A DNA stretch of 64,000 nt from Phymorhynchus buccinoides (Eukaryota > Mollusca > Gastropoda > Neogastropoda > Raphitomidae): positions 27,228,030 through 27,292,029 of the forward strand of contig CM065712.1 in the NCBI GenBank assembly GCA_017654935.2, given 5' to 3'. Numbering within the stretch: the stretch's first letter is position 1; each line of letters opens with the position of its first letter. A program made the translations under genes and the position numbers. A model generated the notes under the pieces. The model searched no databases, was not told where the DNA came from, and saw nothing but the letters and a program-made list of their open reading frames with translations. This document shows positions 1-11,875 of the stretch, in pieces.

Positions 1-158
1 GAGCTCAAAGGAGAAAAAAATAATCAGTATTTTATTTTTTAGGCAGCAGAATGGGCCAATAAGTCAGAAAGCTAGTACCGGTAGAAGATAGAAAGCAAAA
101 AGGAAAAGGCAGAGTGACAGAGAGTGGCAAATTAGGAGAAGTTTCAAGCACAGAACTT
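1..158. other. Unassigned sequence at the left edge
   Basis: AT- and A-rich sequence with no ORF or repeat structure that I recognise before the tandem array begins. Confidence 0.5.
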
Positions 159-759
159 ACAATGGGAGGTCTTATAATGGAGGGAGTCTTATAATGGGAG
201 GTCTTATAAGGGAGGGAGTCTTATAATGGGAGGTCTTATAATGGAGGGAGTCTTATAATGGGAGGTCTTATAAGGGAGGGAGTCTTATAATGGGAGGTCT
301 TATAATGGGAGGTCTTATAATGGAGGGAGTCTTATAATGGGAGGTCTTATAAGGGAGGGAGTCTTATAATGGGAGGTCTTATAATGGGAGGTCTTATAAG
401 GGAGGGAGTCTTATAATGGGAGGTCTTAAAAGGGAGGGAGTCTTATAATGGGAGGTCTTATAAGGGAGGGAGTCTTATAATGGGAGGTCTTATAAGGGAG
501 GGAGTCTTATAATGGGAGGTCTTATAATGGGAGGTCTTATAATGGGAGGTCTTATAATGGGAGGTCTTATAATGGGAGGTCTTATAATGGGAGGTCTTAT
601 AATGGGAGGTCTTATAAGGGAGGGAGTCTTATAATGGGAGGTCTTATAAGGGAGGGAGTCTTATAATGGGAGGTCTTATAAGGGAGGGAGTCTTATAATG
701 GGAGGTCTTATAAGGGAGGGAGTCTTATAATGGGAGGTCTTATAAGGGAGGGTCCACTG
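159..759. repeat. Tandem array built from a MITE terminus
   Basis: About 600 bases of alternating 15-bp (GGGAGGTCTTATAAT) and 17-bp (GGGAGGGAGTCTTATAA) units. The array ends in AGGGTCCACTG|TA, the inverted end of the TA-flanked family A MITE (CAGTGGAACCTCCC...), whose subterminal region holds one copy of each unit. It is an expansion of that terminus. Confidence 0.85.
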
Positions 760-922
760 TACCAACACCAACAACAACATACAGTATTTATACAGCGCTA
801 AATCTTGAAAGACATCAAAATTTCTCTTCTTTTTTTTTGGGTGTTGCTACAGTTGTTAGGAAAGTATTTGTTTGCGCTTCGTTTTGTTCTTGGCAAGGTT
901 GGTGTTGTTTTCTTTTCAAAAA

Positions 923-1142
923 TTACTGCCTGGCTACCAGACAGTCTGGTACTTGAATTATGCCATTGATGATGTCATAACTTATGATGTCATAAGCCTG
1001 GGATGATGGATTTGGGCTTAGATAAGCCAGAAAGGATATATCTCTAGACCATTTTCTCAGATTGAGTCTAACAGATTTGTTTCAAACTTTATAATAAAAT
1101 AAATTGATAATTTCTATGTTTTTCTCTGGCAGTGAAGGAGTC
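923..1142. mobile_element. Degenerate TTAA-type MITE
   Basis: Shares the internal GATGATGTCAT..., the block ending 'atatctctagaccattttctcag' (in part) and the right end TTTCTCTGGCAGT with the better-preserved copy at 25279-25498. Left terminus is decayed. Confidence 0.4.
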
Positions 1143-1528
1143 AATACTTAGAAATATGAAAATGAAAGATCAAAATCCCCATACAACAAACCCCCTTTTC
1201 AATATTTTTGTTTATACTTGTTGGGAACGTTGTTTTTGCAGTACTGTTCTGATAAAAAAACTTTTTTCTACATTTTCTAACAAAAACTATTTTTTACTCA
1301 GAAACAAGAAACATTAAAATGAGTTTTCTTAACATTAAAAAAAAAAATATATCAATACTGGGAAACATGAGATGGAAAAATCACAAGGAGTTTTTTAAAC
1401 AATTTTTTTGGGAATAAACACTTGGAAATATGAGTGACCAATATTAAAGGGAATTTTTTTTTTTTTTAAACAATTTTTTTTAAACACTCCAAAACATGAT
1501 GGAAAGATCAAATGGAGTTATCATTTAA

Positions 1529-2092
1529 AGGTGGACCCTGACGGATGAGTTTTTGCAAGAAACACGTCGAGATCACCAGAAAGACAGCCTTTTCAAGGAT
1601 CGGAACACTCACTTTGCTCTGGTTTCTTAGAAATTAAACTGTCAAAACGGCGATTCCTCCTTGGCGGAGGTGCCGGAGAGAGAAGCCATTTTGGATGGGG
1701 TGGGTGAAGGTCCCTCATTGTGGTTGAAGCGTTTTCTTTTTTTGTAGTGCAGTAAAAAACCAAAAAGGAGCTATTTCCTTTGTTGTGAGCGAAACTCCTT
1801 TACATAAACTGTATACAATTAAAAACAAAAACAAAAAAAAGGCTTGCATTGCGAAAAGTTCATGCAAAAGATTTGGTCTAAACACAGGCGGCCATTCAAA
1901 AAGAGATGGCAAACGCCTTCTCTTTGGGTGAAAGAAATTGACTTCCAGCACCTCCGCCAAGGAGGAATCGCCTTTTTGACCGCTTGATTTCAGGGAAACC
2001 AGAGCAAAGTGAGAGTTGCGATCTCTGTATAGGGTGTTTTCCTGCTGATCTGGACATATTTCTTGCAAAAACTCATCCGTCGGGGTGCCCCT
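1529..2092. mobile_element. TTAA-flanked MITE, family C, copy 1
   Basis: TTAA at 1525-1528 and 2093-2096 flanks a 564-bp element with long imperfect inverted ends: AGGTGGACCCTGACGGATGA at left and the inverse of AGGGGCACCCCGACGGATGA at right. The inverted arms also cover the region around the 'cttggcggaggtgc' string. No transposase ORF. TTAA target choice fits piggyBac or Kolobok-type enzymes. Confidence 0.75.
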
Positions 2093-2185
2093 TTAAACAC
2101 AAATGCACACATGCCTATGCATTCACTGGTTTCAGGAATGCACGCATGCAGACACACAATACACACATAATAGTTTTAACACACT

Positions 2186-2311
2186 CAGGCATGGGAATTG
2201 TCAGAGACAAAACTCTGAAAAGCCCCCCAATTGAAGTATTTAGTAACAAAAACGAAGTATTTAGTAACACTAACAATTTCAAAAAAAAATTCGCGGAAAT
2301 TCCCATGCCTG
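2186..2311. mobile_element. Small MITE, CAGGCATGGGAATT termini
   Basis: 126 bp, starting CAGGCATGGGAATT and ending AATTCCCATGCCTG (14-bp perfect inverted ends). Flanked by CA-rich repeat, so the target duplication is unclear (ACACT / ACACA). A longer relative is at 40924-41281. Confidence 0.7.
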
Positions 2312-2489
2312 ACACACACATAACACAGACACTCACAAGTGAAATACAGAAATACACTTTTATGAATCACTGTCCAACAAACGGCCTTTCAACATTTTTA
2401 GTTGAATTCGTTAGCTACCTTTCTTTCTGTTTTTGTTTTTTTAAGCAACAGGTTTTGAAACACTGGAAATGTGAGATGAAAATATTTAA

Positions 2490-2911
2490 CCCTTTCACCG
2501 CCAAAGTCGCATTTTAGCACCACAGTAATTTAACACCTATGTCACTAAAAGGCATCAAATGGGGGTCTATTATTCAAAGATCCTATGGCTGGTACCCACG
2601 TGTCGTCATATCCGGCCACAAGGAGCGTGCCATATTATGGGAGACCGCCATCTTAGTCAGTAACTTTGGTTAAAAAATGCCAGATCGATGCTGTTTACAC
2701 ACAAATCTGACTAAGATGGCGACACTTCCGTTGGAAGGGTCGAGATGCGCACGCAGGTGGGGGGAGCCATAGTCTTAGTCTTGGGGAGTAAGGACAGACC
2801 TTATTTTATATACGTCACAGAAGAATCACCAATACTGCGGATGGATTTGGCTCTCTACCCAGGTACATTTAATGGACATTTTTGGATGAAATATGGCTGG
2901 CGGTGAAAGGG
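2490..2911. mobile_element. piggyBac-like MITE, family B, copy 1
   Basis: TTAA at 2486-2489 and 2912-2915 flanks CCCTTTCACCGCCA...TGGCGGTGAAAGGG. Target TTAA plus CCC...GGG termini are the piggyBac hallmark. Internally a 15-bp inverted pair (CGCCATCTTAGTCAG at 2648 and its inverse at 2707) suggests a further small insertion. Confidence 0.8.
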
Positions 2912-2965
2912 TTAAAAAAGTGTTATCATTTCAACACAAATACATATATGCATGTCAAAGCACGC

Positions 2966-3175
2966 ACACACACTCTCTAATACCAAAGGCGAGAAAAATG
3001 CAGTCACACACACAACACACATGAAGAACACACACACTCTCTCCAATACCAAAGGCGAGAAAAATGCAGTCACACACACAACACACATGACGAACACACC
3101 CACCCACCAATACCAAAGGCGAGAAAAATGCAGTCACACACACAATACACATGAAGAACACACACACTCTCTAGG
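2966..3175. repeat. About 63-bp tandem repeat, 3-4 copies
   Basis: Units contain AATACCAAAGGCGAGAAAAA followed by a CA-rich stretch. ORFs through this block are repeat artefacts. Confidence 0.8.
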
Positions 3176-4407
3176 ATCGTCGGAATCGGGTCAAACCGAC
3201 TCAATAGTTTCCACTCAAAATGTCGAACCCGTGTTTTGGCTTCGTGCCAAGTGGTCACTGTCTTTGCTTCGTTTTCATTGGTGGTTTGTTCTTGCTGCTG
3301 ACCCATCCGGGCATTTTCTTCGTGTAGTAGTAGACACTTGTCCCGTTAGTCTTGACCGGTTTTTGTCTACAAGTGGGCGCAAGTTCGCGAGTGTCAAGCA
3401 CTCCAATTTTTAGGTCTGATTCCTCCGTCGAACAGAACTGAACTATACATAAGACTATAATGAAAATAATAGCACAATAGATTCAACCAATTTGCTACAA
3501 GTGTGCCAAATTAAGAGGTTAATCTATATACTAATCGGAGGTGTTTGCCTAGTCCGACAGTTTGTTTTTCTTCTTGCCGCGTCACACTGACGATCGAGTT
3601 GATCAACTTTTTCTTATGTAGCTCATGTAAAAAAAAGGCTATCATTTTAAAACGTCCTAACTTTCTCAATTTTCGACTGATTTTAATAATTTGGGTATCA
3701 TTTTAAAGGTCTTTTCAGGCTCTTTCCAATGACATTTCATTAGGACTTGACCACAAATTTGTTTTCTAACGTTCCTACACTCTAATACTTAAGAGCAGAA
3801 AAATGCACACACACACACATACACACTCATTCACAGACCTGTTTACCCGTATTATGTAATTTCTGAAACAAACAATAGTAATTTTGAGGAAAAAACCCAA
3901 CGTAATCCAAAACGCAGCCGATTCTTTTTCTTCACAAAACCCGATTAACAAGAAAACTATTTGTAATTACACAATTATATGCAAGCAATAGTGCACTGGG
4001 AGACCTTAAAAAACATTTTTTAAACCATGTACTGGCCCTTTCTCTTTCAAAACTCAGCTTACTAACCTGTTCAAACTGCTTGTGATCTCACCACGCGGTC
4101 TCTTTGACGCCATCTTGAAACAGAATTAAAATAAATTGACACGCGTTGCATGCTGGGAACCGGAATGACTTTTCACCACATTGTTTCAAAAGCATCGCTT
4201 GTCGACGCAACTGCTGTGGTGTTTTTTTTTTTTTTCTTTTTCTTTTTTTTTCGTCGCCGTAATTATCGTAATTTGACTTTTGTTTCGCATAAATTACGGC
4301 AAAATCGCAAAGGTAAACAGGTCTGCATTCACAGACACAGCACACATGAAGAACATACCCACTCAATACCGTAAGGCCATAAAAAAGGACACACGCACAC
4401 ACTTTCT
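3176..4407. other. No gene recognised
   Basis: AT-rich unassigned sequence with short CA repeats near 3805 and a T-rich tract near 4221. The stretch 4325-4407 resembles the CA-rich 63-bp repeat unit at 3 kb. Confidence 0.5.
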
Positions 4408-4412
4408 CAAAC

Positions 4413-4635
4413 CAGGGCTCCCAGGGACCCCCCCCCCATTTGGGGGTCTATGAAGCACTGAAATTCTAAAGGACCCTCTAAAAGAATGTGCAGGGGGTCT
4501 CAGGGATGCACTAGAAAAACTATTTTTAGCATTCTCAATGCCACTAGGACCCTCTATCCCGCCTCTACGACCCTCTATACTGTAAGCGAAGGAGTCCCTG
4601 GGACCCCTTGTTTTGCGGGACGATTGGGAGCCCTG
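4413..4635. mobile_element. hAT-like MITE with 5-bp target duplication, copy 1
   Basis: Termini CAGGGCTCCC...GGGAGCCCTG, flanked by the direct repeat CAAAC at 4408-4412 and 4636-4640. Internal text (GGACCCTCTAAAAGAATGTG, GTCCCTGGGACCCCTTGTTT) recurs at 31720-31908 and, truncated, at 48219-48307. The 5-bp duplication with CAG ends is what I recall for the hAT5 group. Confidence 0.8.
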
Positions 4636-4804
4636 CAAACAGTGATACACAGACACGTAAAAACACAAATTGAAGCACTACTAGTACACATGTACCACAT
4701 ATCAATACAAAGGCAATAAAAATGATGAAAATGTATCAAAACAAACAAATTGAAATCCACACATAAAACATATTTTTCTGACTAAAAGGCACCTTATTAA
4801 AATT

Positions 4805-5039
4805 CGATGGCTTGGAGTCAAAACGGACTGTCTTCAGATAGTCCACTGACGTATTATTGGATTTATTACAAAAAAAACAATATCCTGTGTCAAACAATGA
4901 CTGCAGAAATATAAAAAGGGGGTTTTGCTTTTTATATTTCAGCAGTTTTTGTTTGATACAAGTTATTAGTTTTCGTAATAAGCTGAATAATATGTCAATG
5001 GACTATCTAAAGATAGTCCGTTTTGACTCCAAGCCATCG
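4805..5039. mobile_element. Foldback MITE with about 46-bp inverted ends
   Basis: Left end CGATGGCTTGGAGTCAAAAC and its inverse at the right end are near-identical for about 46 bp. Within each arm GGACTATCT(AA)AGATAGTCC is itself a palindrome. The interior (4851-4990) is AT-rich and codes for nothing recognisable. Confidence 0.8.
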
Positions 5040-5119
5040 CTATAAGAACGTACGTACCCCCCAAACTTTACACAAAATTCAGATTTTGTTACTCTATTTT
5101 CTTACTGTATTATCAGTCA

Positions 5120-6021
5120 TGGGTGCATCTGGCGGAAATGGACAAAAATGAAGTGGGGCTACGGGCAGCTCTTTCTTTGGGAATTGCATTTTGGGAGTAG
5201 AGTTGTGTCATCGGCGTCGATTTTCGATATTGCGATGATTTTTTGGCTCAAGTTCGTCCGAAAAGCTTTATTAGTACCTTCAGTCATTAATTCTTAGTCA
5301 ATTTTAGTATAAAACAAGCTGAAAAAAGCAAAATACCTGGAAATGTTCGCAATCGGACAGAGAAAATCACTCGGCCGCAAGATCGGCGGCCTCAAAGTTG
5401 CAACTCGGCGCCATTGCGATCAATTTTCACTTAATTTTCCGTTGAAAAGTTCAAAATTCTCACATCATCGTACTTTCCAGTGATAATATAATCTAAATTA
5501 ACTAATTTCAAGCCCTAATTACAATCTCTACCATCAACAAACTGCTTGGAAAGCTCTTCGAATCGACAGTAAAAGCCTGGCCGCCCTTTATGAAGCTCAG
5601 TCTGACCCCGAAATAGATCGACCAAAATAAAATAAAAACTTCACCCCTTTAACCAATGAAAATGTAGCATTTAATGCATGTGACGTCAAGCGCAACCCCT
5701 GTTTTGATGACGTAGTGTGTTAGGTACACAAGTATTCAACGATTGGCTGCTATATGAGATGCTTTGTGAGGTCATGTGGGCTTCCCGAAATCTTCCTGGA
5801 GCCGCCATTGGCTCTAGGGGGGGGGGGGCTATCCCGGATCAGTCCAGGAACAACGCTGAGAAGGGAGGCACTCCAAGGCTTTAAATCGCTCAGATCATCG
5901 ATCTCGGTATTCAACACTGGTGGGTGGTTTTTTTTTGCGAATTCTTTTGAAAAACGGAACTTCCGTTTGGGGCAATATAGAAAAAACGGTTTCAGTCCCA
6001 AAACGGAAGCAGATGCACCCA
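5120..6021. mobile_element. TGGGTG...CACCCA element, family E, copy 1
   Basis: Inverted ends TGGGTGCATCTG and CAGATGCACCCA, 902 bp apart. No transposase is visible. Related ends delimit elements at 11431 and 11876. Superfamily unassigned. Confidence 0.55.
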
Positions 6022-6154
6022 TGACAATATAAAGACACAGGGATCTGTCTGGGAAAACAAACACCACCTAATAATCCATAAAATATGGTATGTTCCCTCC
6101 CAGCAAAATTAAAAAAATAAAAATTTTCCAAAAAATCATCATACGACCACAATA

Positions 6155-6556
6155 AGAAGCATCATACACCTGTATACATTTTCCAGTGACGAACTAATCA
6201 ATGTTTTCAACAAGAAAATTAACGATCGAAGAACACATAATATAAGAAGCATCATACACCTGAATACATTTTCCAGTGACGAAGTAATCAATGTCTTCAA
6301 CAAGAAATTAACGATCGAAGAACACATAAGAAGCATCATACACCTGTACATTCAACAAGAAAATTAACGATCGAAGAACACATAATATAAGAAGCATCAT
6401 ACACCTGAATACATTTTCCAGTGACGAAGTAATCAATGTCTTCAACAAGAAATTAACGATCGAAGAACACATAAGAAGCATCATACACCAGAATACGTTT
6501 TCCAGCAACCAACTAATCAATGTCTTCAACAAGAAAGTAACGATCGAAGAACACAC
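6155..6556. repeat. Tandem repeat of about 85-91 bp, five copies
   Basis: Units begin AAGCATCATACACCTG and end near ATTAACGATCGAAGAACACA; the third is shortened to about 60 bp. Confidence 0.85.
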
Positions 6557-7934
6557 AAGTAGCAGACAACGAGATTTTAAATGCTTGTGCTTTCAAACAA
6601 AATGATGACAAGATGACACACTGTAATAATAAAATCATTACTATTATGGATGATTGACACGCAAAAGGTTACTATCATAACAGCAAATGATGAATTATCG
6701 ATACGTGAGTTTTCATTCCCCACAGGGAATCATTCATTTTGTGACACTCGAGGGTGTCCGTAGTCACAGCGCGTTGACTCAATGTGCCATAGGAGCTGAA
6801 ATCGGTGCAAATGTAGGTATATTTTTGTAACCATTCAAAACTACATAAATGCCAACAACAACAAAAGGTATAGGTGAAAAAACAGAAAAGAAACTTGGGG
6901 GAAAAAACCAACAACACTCCCTCACGGGAATACCAGGCAGATCTTTCGTACATTTAGTTCTTCCGGAAATTCTTTGCTCGTAACTTCCTCTAGTAGTCTG
7001 TCACTCTCTTATGACTCTGCCTTTTCCCTTTTGCTTGTTACTGTCAACTGCTATCTTTCCGCCTCACCGGGCCATTCTCCTGCCTTGTAGTGTTCTAGAC
7101 ATTCTTACCAAGAGTTTCTCCCAGTCGAAGACTTGACAGACTGGGCTTACGAACTACATGTATTTCTTATTTATATTGATGCATAACGGCAGCATGACGC
7201 ATCTGTGCTCATATGACAGAAACTGTCCAAAGGATCCACAAAAAACAACAACAAAAAACAACTGACCCACAAAAAACATATATGGAAAACATTGAAAGTG
7301 ACACAACCAAATTTACATAAATTTGAATAACTTCAAAACGATTTAACATATCAACACCAAACCCCTTTCCAACACAAGGGTGCTGGCCTACAATATCCAG
7401 TAGTTAGTTTTGTGACGTCACTTCCGGTTTGGGCAATTCCGTGAACCAAATGAAAGCTCACTTCCGGTTATGTTTTATAACACCAAAGTTGGAAATCTAT
7501 TTTTAAGTAAACTCTGAAAATATGAACGAAATCCGTTCAGTAGTTTTTGAGATACTCAAGATTGCAATTTCGTTCTTTTTTTTCCTGGCCGTATTTTGCC
7601 GAAAATTTGGCAAAATCATTTAATATTTCAAACTTCACATACCCGTAAATTCCTGTAACTTCTCTGAGAATTGAAGCCAAATTGGACAACAACAAAAAGG
7701 GGAGAAAAAGAAAGAGAAAAAAAAGAATGTTTACAAATTTATGCAACAGCATTCTCCCTAAAGGGGATAATCCTAATAATAATAATAATAATAATGATAA
7801 TCAAGCAATAACAATTTGTAAGATTCCCAATATTAATACTGCTAGCTTCTCTCTGTCTCTCTTTTTGCTTCTTTCACTGAAGGCAAGTTTTACGCTAAGA
7901 TTGGAAACAAAATGAATTTAAAAAATAATTTTAA
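6557..7934. other. No gene recognised
   Basis: Unassigned AT-rich DNA. It contains a TGACGTCA palindrome near 7413 and two CACTTCCGGTT strings close together (7420, 7459), which could be remnants of a transposon promoter. Confidence 0.45.
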
Positions 7935-8912
7935 CCCCTTAGCTGTTGCCTATTACTTGCGCCATTGGTTTGCCGTGCGATTTATGAACGCATCAATGTG
8001 GCTACTTAGTGGCGACGCATATATACGTTGGTGGCAAGCACTGACGCGCTATGCATGCTAGTCTGTCATTCAGGCATGGTAGTGGGGGCAAAGTGAGTTT
8101 TGCAGAAGAATATCCAACCGATTCTGCATTTCATTTGAAAGATGTCGACTCAAACTAAAATGATGAAGTTGGGCGTCAAAATGAAGAAGAAGAAGAAAAA
8201 GAAGCACTAGGATCACAAATCTGGAAACGTGTGGCGTGAGCTAGGCCGCGTAAGACTGCTAACTTCGGCGGGAAGTTGCTTGTTCAGTCATTCACATCCG
8301 GTTCCGCGAAGCGATTGCATAGGTTTTAACGCCCGTAATTTTTAGGCACCCGAGCAAATTTTTACCCCGGCTTTTTTTTTTTTTTGGGGGGGGGGGGGGG
8401 GGGGCAAATTTTCACTTTCGCAGAGGTCTGATATGGCAACTTAGCAGCGACACATATATACGTCGGTGGCAAGTACTGAAGCGCTATGCATGCTAGTCTG
8501 TCGTTTCCGACAATGACTGTCAGATAGCAGAGGGGGTAGATACTATTCTGGCGGACTGGGCGAGAATTTGTTTATAGTGGAGATGCCTTGCCCAGGGTAC
8601 ATCCCCACTCTCTCGGCCTAAAGGGATTGGAGGACACAGCTGGCGTTGAGGAAGGTCCCCCAAAAGGCCAACCCATCCCTTTGGCTGCAGCACCAGAACC
8701 GGTGCAAGGGCCCCCTCGTTCGAGAGTCGTAGTCTTCCACGAGAGACTAAACTGTACCATGATTTTCCATTACTGTAGAAAATCATCTATTGTACAGCTC
8801 TCATGTTACTGTTGGCCCCTACTACAGGCCAATGTCAACCAATGATAAAAGCCATTTGAGTAAAGGGCATAGAGGACGCACGTATATGTGCACGTCGTCG
8901 GCAGTGAACAGG
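7935..8912. mobile_element. Possible TTAA-flanked element with internal duplication
   Basis: TTAA at 7931 and 8913 bracket weakly inverted ends (CCCCTTAGCTGTTGCC versus CCTGTTCACTGCCG). Two 56-bp near-identical direct repeats (GCGACGCATATATACGTTGG... at 8013 and GCGACACATATATACGTCGG... at 8447) suggest nesting or internal duplication. A T-run followed by a G-run sits at 8371-8404. Confidence 0.35.
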
Positions 8913-9079
8913 TTAAAGAAAAACAACAAAACCAGAGAAGAAAAAACAACAACACAAATGTCACACCCCAAAAAAAGAAGAAAAGGAAAAACACAAGTGA
9001 AAAACAACCAAAGCTTCACTGCACTACATTTGTGCCACTGACACCTTTTCTTTTTACAATACAAACACAGTGGAAATGA

Positions 9080-9218
9080 GGCCTTCTAAGGGAGGGAAGG
9101 GAGGTAGTTTTAATACTGGCAAAGAAGGGCAATGTCTCGGAGAAGCAGGTCTTATGTGGGAGAGAGCCTTATAATCATATAATGGGAAGACTTATTATAT
9201 ATACTGGGAGGCTCCACT
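9080..9218 (-). mobile_element. Family A MITE remnant
   Basis: Reverse-oriented partial copy: AAAGAAGGGCAATGTCTCGG, AGAAGCAGGTCTTATGTGGG, and an end decayed to GGAGGCTCCACTA. Confidence 0.65.
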
Positions 9219-9220
9219 AC

Positions 9221-9775
9221 ATCCCGTAAGCGCGCGTTTTACCTACTCTCTCAAAGCGCGCGCCCAAAGAATGAAGCTAGAAAGAGCGCAATGTTTTGTC
9301 CGATAAGCGCGCATCTTTGGAACCCAAGAAAGATCGAGGATGTCAAAAAGAGCGCGTTGTAAAATGTGATGTGAAACTTTATCGTCAGTTTATGGAAAGA
9401 CGAATACATTAGTCAAAACCCTAACCCTTTCTAACCCTAACCCTAACCTTCTAACACTAACCCTAACCTTCTAACATTAACCCTAACCCTTTCTAACCCT
9501 AACCGTTGTTGTCAACGATACAGTGTCATCTACACCAGCCATATCGAAAGTTTCTTTCTCCAAAACAGCAAGAAGACCGAAGTTTAGCCAACAGACGAGT
9601 GCAAATGGCAAATGTCTGGTGAGAACGATTTCACCTATGCGTGCTTATCAGCACGAAAACCACACATTCACGTGCTGCTCTTTTGGGCATGAACACGCGC
9701 TCTTATTTAGTTATTAGCATGCAAAATGCGCTCTTTTAGGCGCGCGCTTTATTAGCGGTGCGCTCTTTTCGACTG
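9221..9775. repeat. Region rich in AGAGCGC motifs with telomere-like core
   Basis: GCGCGC and AGAGCGC/GCGCTCTT motifs recur on the left (9228-9355) and, inverted, on the right (9693-9770). Between them, 9415-9505 holds CCCTAA-type repeats. It looks like a transposon with multiple subterminal motifs, but its ends could not be defined. Confidence 0.4.
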
Positions 9776-10439
9776 CTCTGCACTGCACACTGCATGGAAG
9801 GTGGGGGTGGGGGTGGGGGTGGGGGTGTGATATGTGTCACTGTGTGTGTGTGTTTGAAGGGCAGAGTGGAGAAAGGGGAAGAGGGAAGGGGGGGTGGGGG
9901 GGGGGGGGTCGGGGGCGCTAGAGTAACACAATAGCCCGTTTTAAACGTTTTCAGATAGGGCCCTTTTTGACAACAGGCCTTGGTTTTTCTGCAGTCCCAA
10001 TGGGGAATTTGCCGCATACCAACGACCTTGAATTTACAGAGTTGAATTTAGAAAGGTCAGCGTTGCTCCTGCAGAACGAGCGTGGGCAAATCAGTAGAAC
10101 GGACACTCGTGGCAAATGCCCTATTCTATAAGAACGGGACTGCTTTAGAATGGGCTGTGCATCTCCTGCTGTCCGTGTGTGTTTGTGTGCATAGCGCCTG
10201 AACCACTGAAGCAATCCAAACAAAACTTGGCAGAATTGTTCCTTAGGGTGCCTAGACGCTGCACCTGGCAGGCATTTTGAAGGGGCAAATAGCACAGTGA
10301 GAGTGAGAGCTCAGGGGGGCTCCGGAAGTGTGTGTGTGTGGGGGGGGGGGGGGGGGGGGGGGGGGAACATATGTGTGCGGGTGCTGGTAACTGGGACTAC
10401 GTTTACATGGCATTGCCATCTTTGTCAGGCACAGGAACA
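9776..10439. other. No gene recognised; G-rich simple repeats
   Basis: Contains (GGGGGT)n at 9800-9826, a GT tract at 9840, G runs at 9890-9908 and a long G run at 10340-10366. No coding signal. Confidence 0.5.
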
Positions 10440-10735
10440 TTTTTTTTTTTTTTTTTTTTTTTAAAGATAAGTGAAATTCCAAGCTTGGAGACAAATAACA
10501 TACAAAAAAACTTTTTTTTTTTTTTTCAAGATAAGTGAAATTCCATACTGGGAGAAAAAGACAAATAATATGCAAAAAAACTTTTTTTTTTTTTTTTCCA
10601 AGATAAGTGAAATTCCAAACTGGGAGAAAAAGACAAAATAATAATAAAAACTTTTTTTTTTTTTTTTCCAAGATAAGTGAAATTCCAAACTGGGAGAAAA
10701 AGACAAAATAATAATTTTTTTTTTTTTTTTTGGTC
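10440..10735. repeat. About 70-bp tandem repeat with poly(T)
   Basis: Four units each with a T run followed by AAGATAAGTGAAATTCCAAAC and a GGGAGAAAAAGACAAA block. The Phe/Lys-rich ORFs here are artefacts of the T runs. Confidence 0.85.
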
Positions 10736-11422
10736 TTGAGAAATTCTCTCTCAAGCAAGGAAATAGACAGCAGCAGCTCAATGCTCGAGTAGTTGTTGTG
10801 CCAGACAAAAAATGCTAGATACAGGAATTTTTTATATTTTTTTATATTTTTTTTAATATATATAGGTATTGTAGTAGTAGTTGTGCCCAACAATACATTT
10901 GCTAAGTACAGGATTTTTTTTAATTTTTTTAATTTTTTTTATACATAATAATATATATGGGTATGGAAAAATCTCAGTTTACTCCTGGCGCCGTTCCTCC
11001 AGCCTACAGGACTCGAACGTTAGAGCATTTGAAATGCAGTAATAGTAAAATTGTTTAAAACTCTTTTGTCCCTATGTCTTTGAAACGAACATTAAAACCA
11101 AAACCAGTTATATTGATTTGGTATTTTGATCTATGTTCTAAAAACATAAAGAGGGCTAGCTTAGTTTACCTCCTTATTAGGGAGGCAATGGCAGAACCCG
11201 GCCGAGGACATCTGTTTCGACTCTAGGGAGTCTCATCAGCTCGGCAATGGATGGGGTCTTAGCCTACCAAGGTGGAGGGAACTACTCTCACCTCAACAAG
11301 AAGATTATTCCACATAAAGCATGTGTGGTCATTTAAGCATTTTCGTACATACCAACTGATACATACAAAAAAGCATTAACCACACACACACACACATACC
11401 AAAATATACATAAGCACTGATA
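10736..11422. other. No gene recognised
   Basis: AT-rich and unassigned up to about 11330; 11330-11422 shares text with the 105-bp tandem repeat at 12.66 kb. Confidence 0.45.
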
Positions 11423-11430
11423 CATCTACA

Positions 11431-11843
11431 TGGGTGAAAGTGACAGATTTTGAAAATAAGGAAAAGGCGGAGGGTGAGTGGGTGGGTTCCAGGGGCCTAC
11501 TTTTTGGGTCTGCTGCCGCCTAGGCTCCGGCGGGGTGTAGGGGCAGAGGCCTGCTTGGGGGGTCTGGAGTGCAAAGCCCCCCAGAAGCTGACAAGAATTT
11601 GCAGATAAATGCCTATTTCGTGAGTTCTCCTGAGGTCTTTCATTCAAATTTCTGAAATGTTTTGAACTCTAAAATGACATTTAAGTTGAAAGTTCTAGGA
11701 GCAAACACACTTCACGGCCTATGGTCGCTCTAATCAGTCAATTTCTTTTCTTTTTTTCTTGAAAATTTGAAAATAAGGATTTCCTTATTTTCTGATTTTA
11801 AAATTAAGGAAATCCTTGCTGAGAAGGAAAACTTTCACCCATG
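11431..11843. mobile_element. TGGGTG...CACCCA element, family E, copy 2
   Basis: Ends TGGGTGAAAGT and ACTTTCACCCA, flanked by CATCTACA at 11423-11430 and CATCTACA at 11844-11851. It sits within the 105-bp repeat sequence. The direct repeat suggests an 8-bp target duplication, allowing for a stray TG. Confidence 0.6.
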
Positions 11844-11875
11844 CATCTACATAAAAGCATAACCACACAAACATA

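Noticed and set aside
9415..9510. Chromosome end or fusion point from CCCTAA repeats
   Set aside because: Short, degenerate and flanked by unique DNA on both sides; more likely inside a mobile element.
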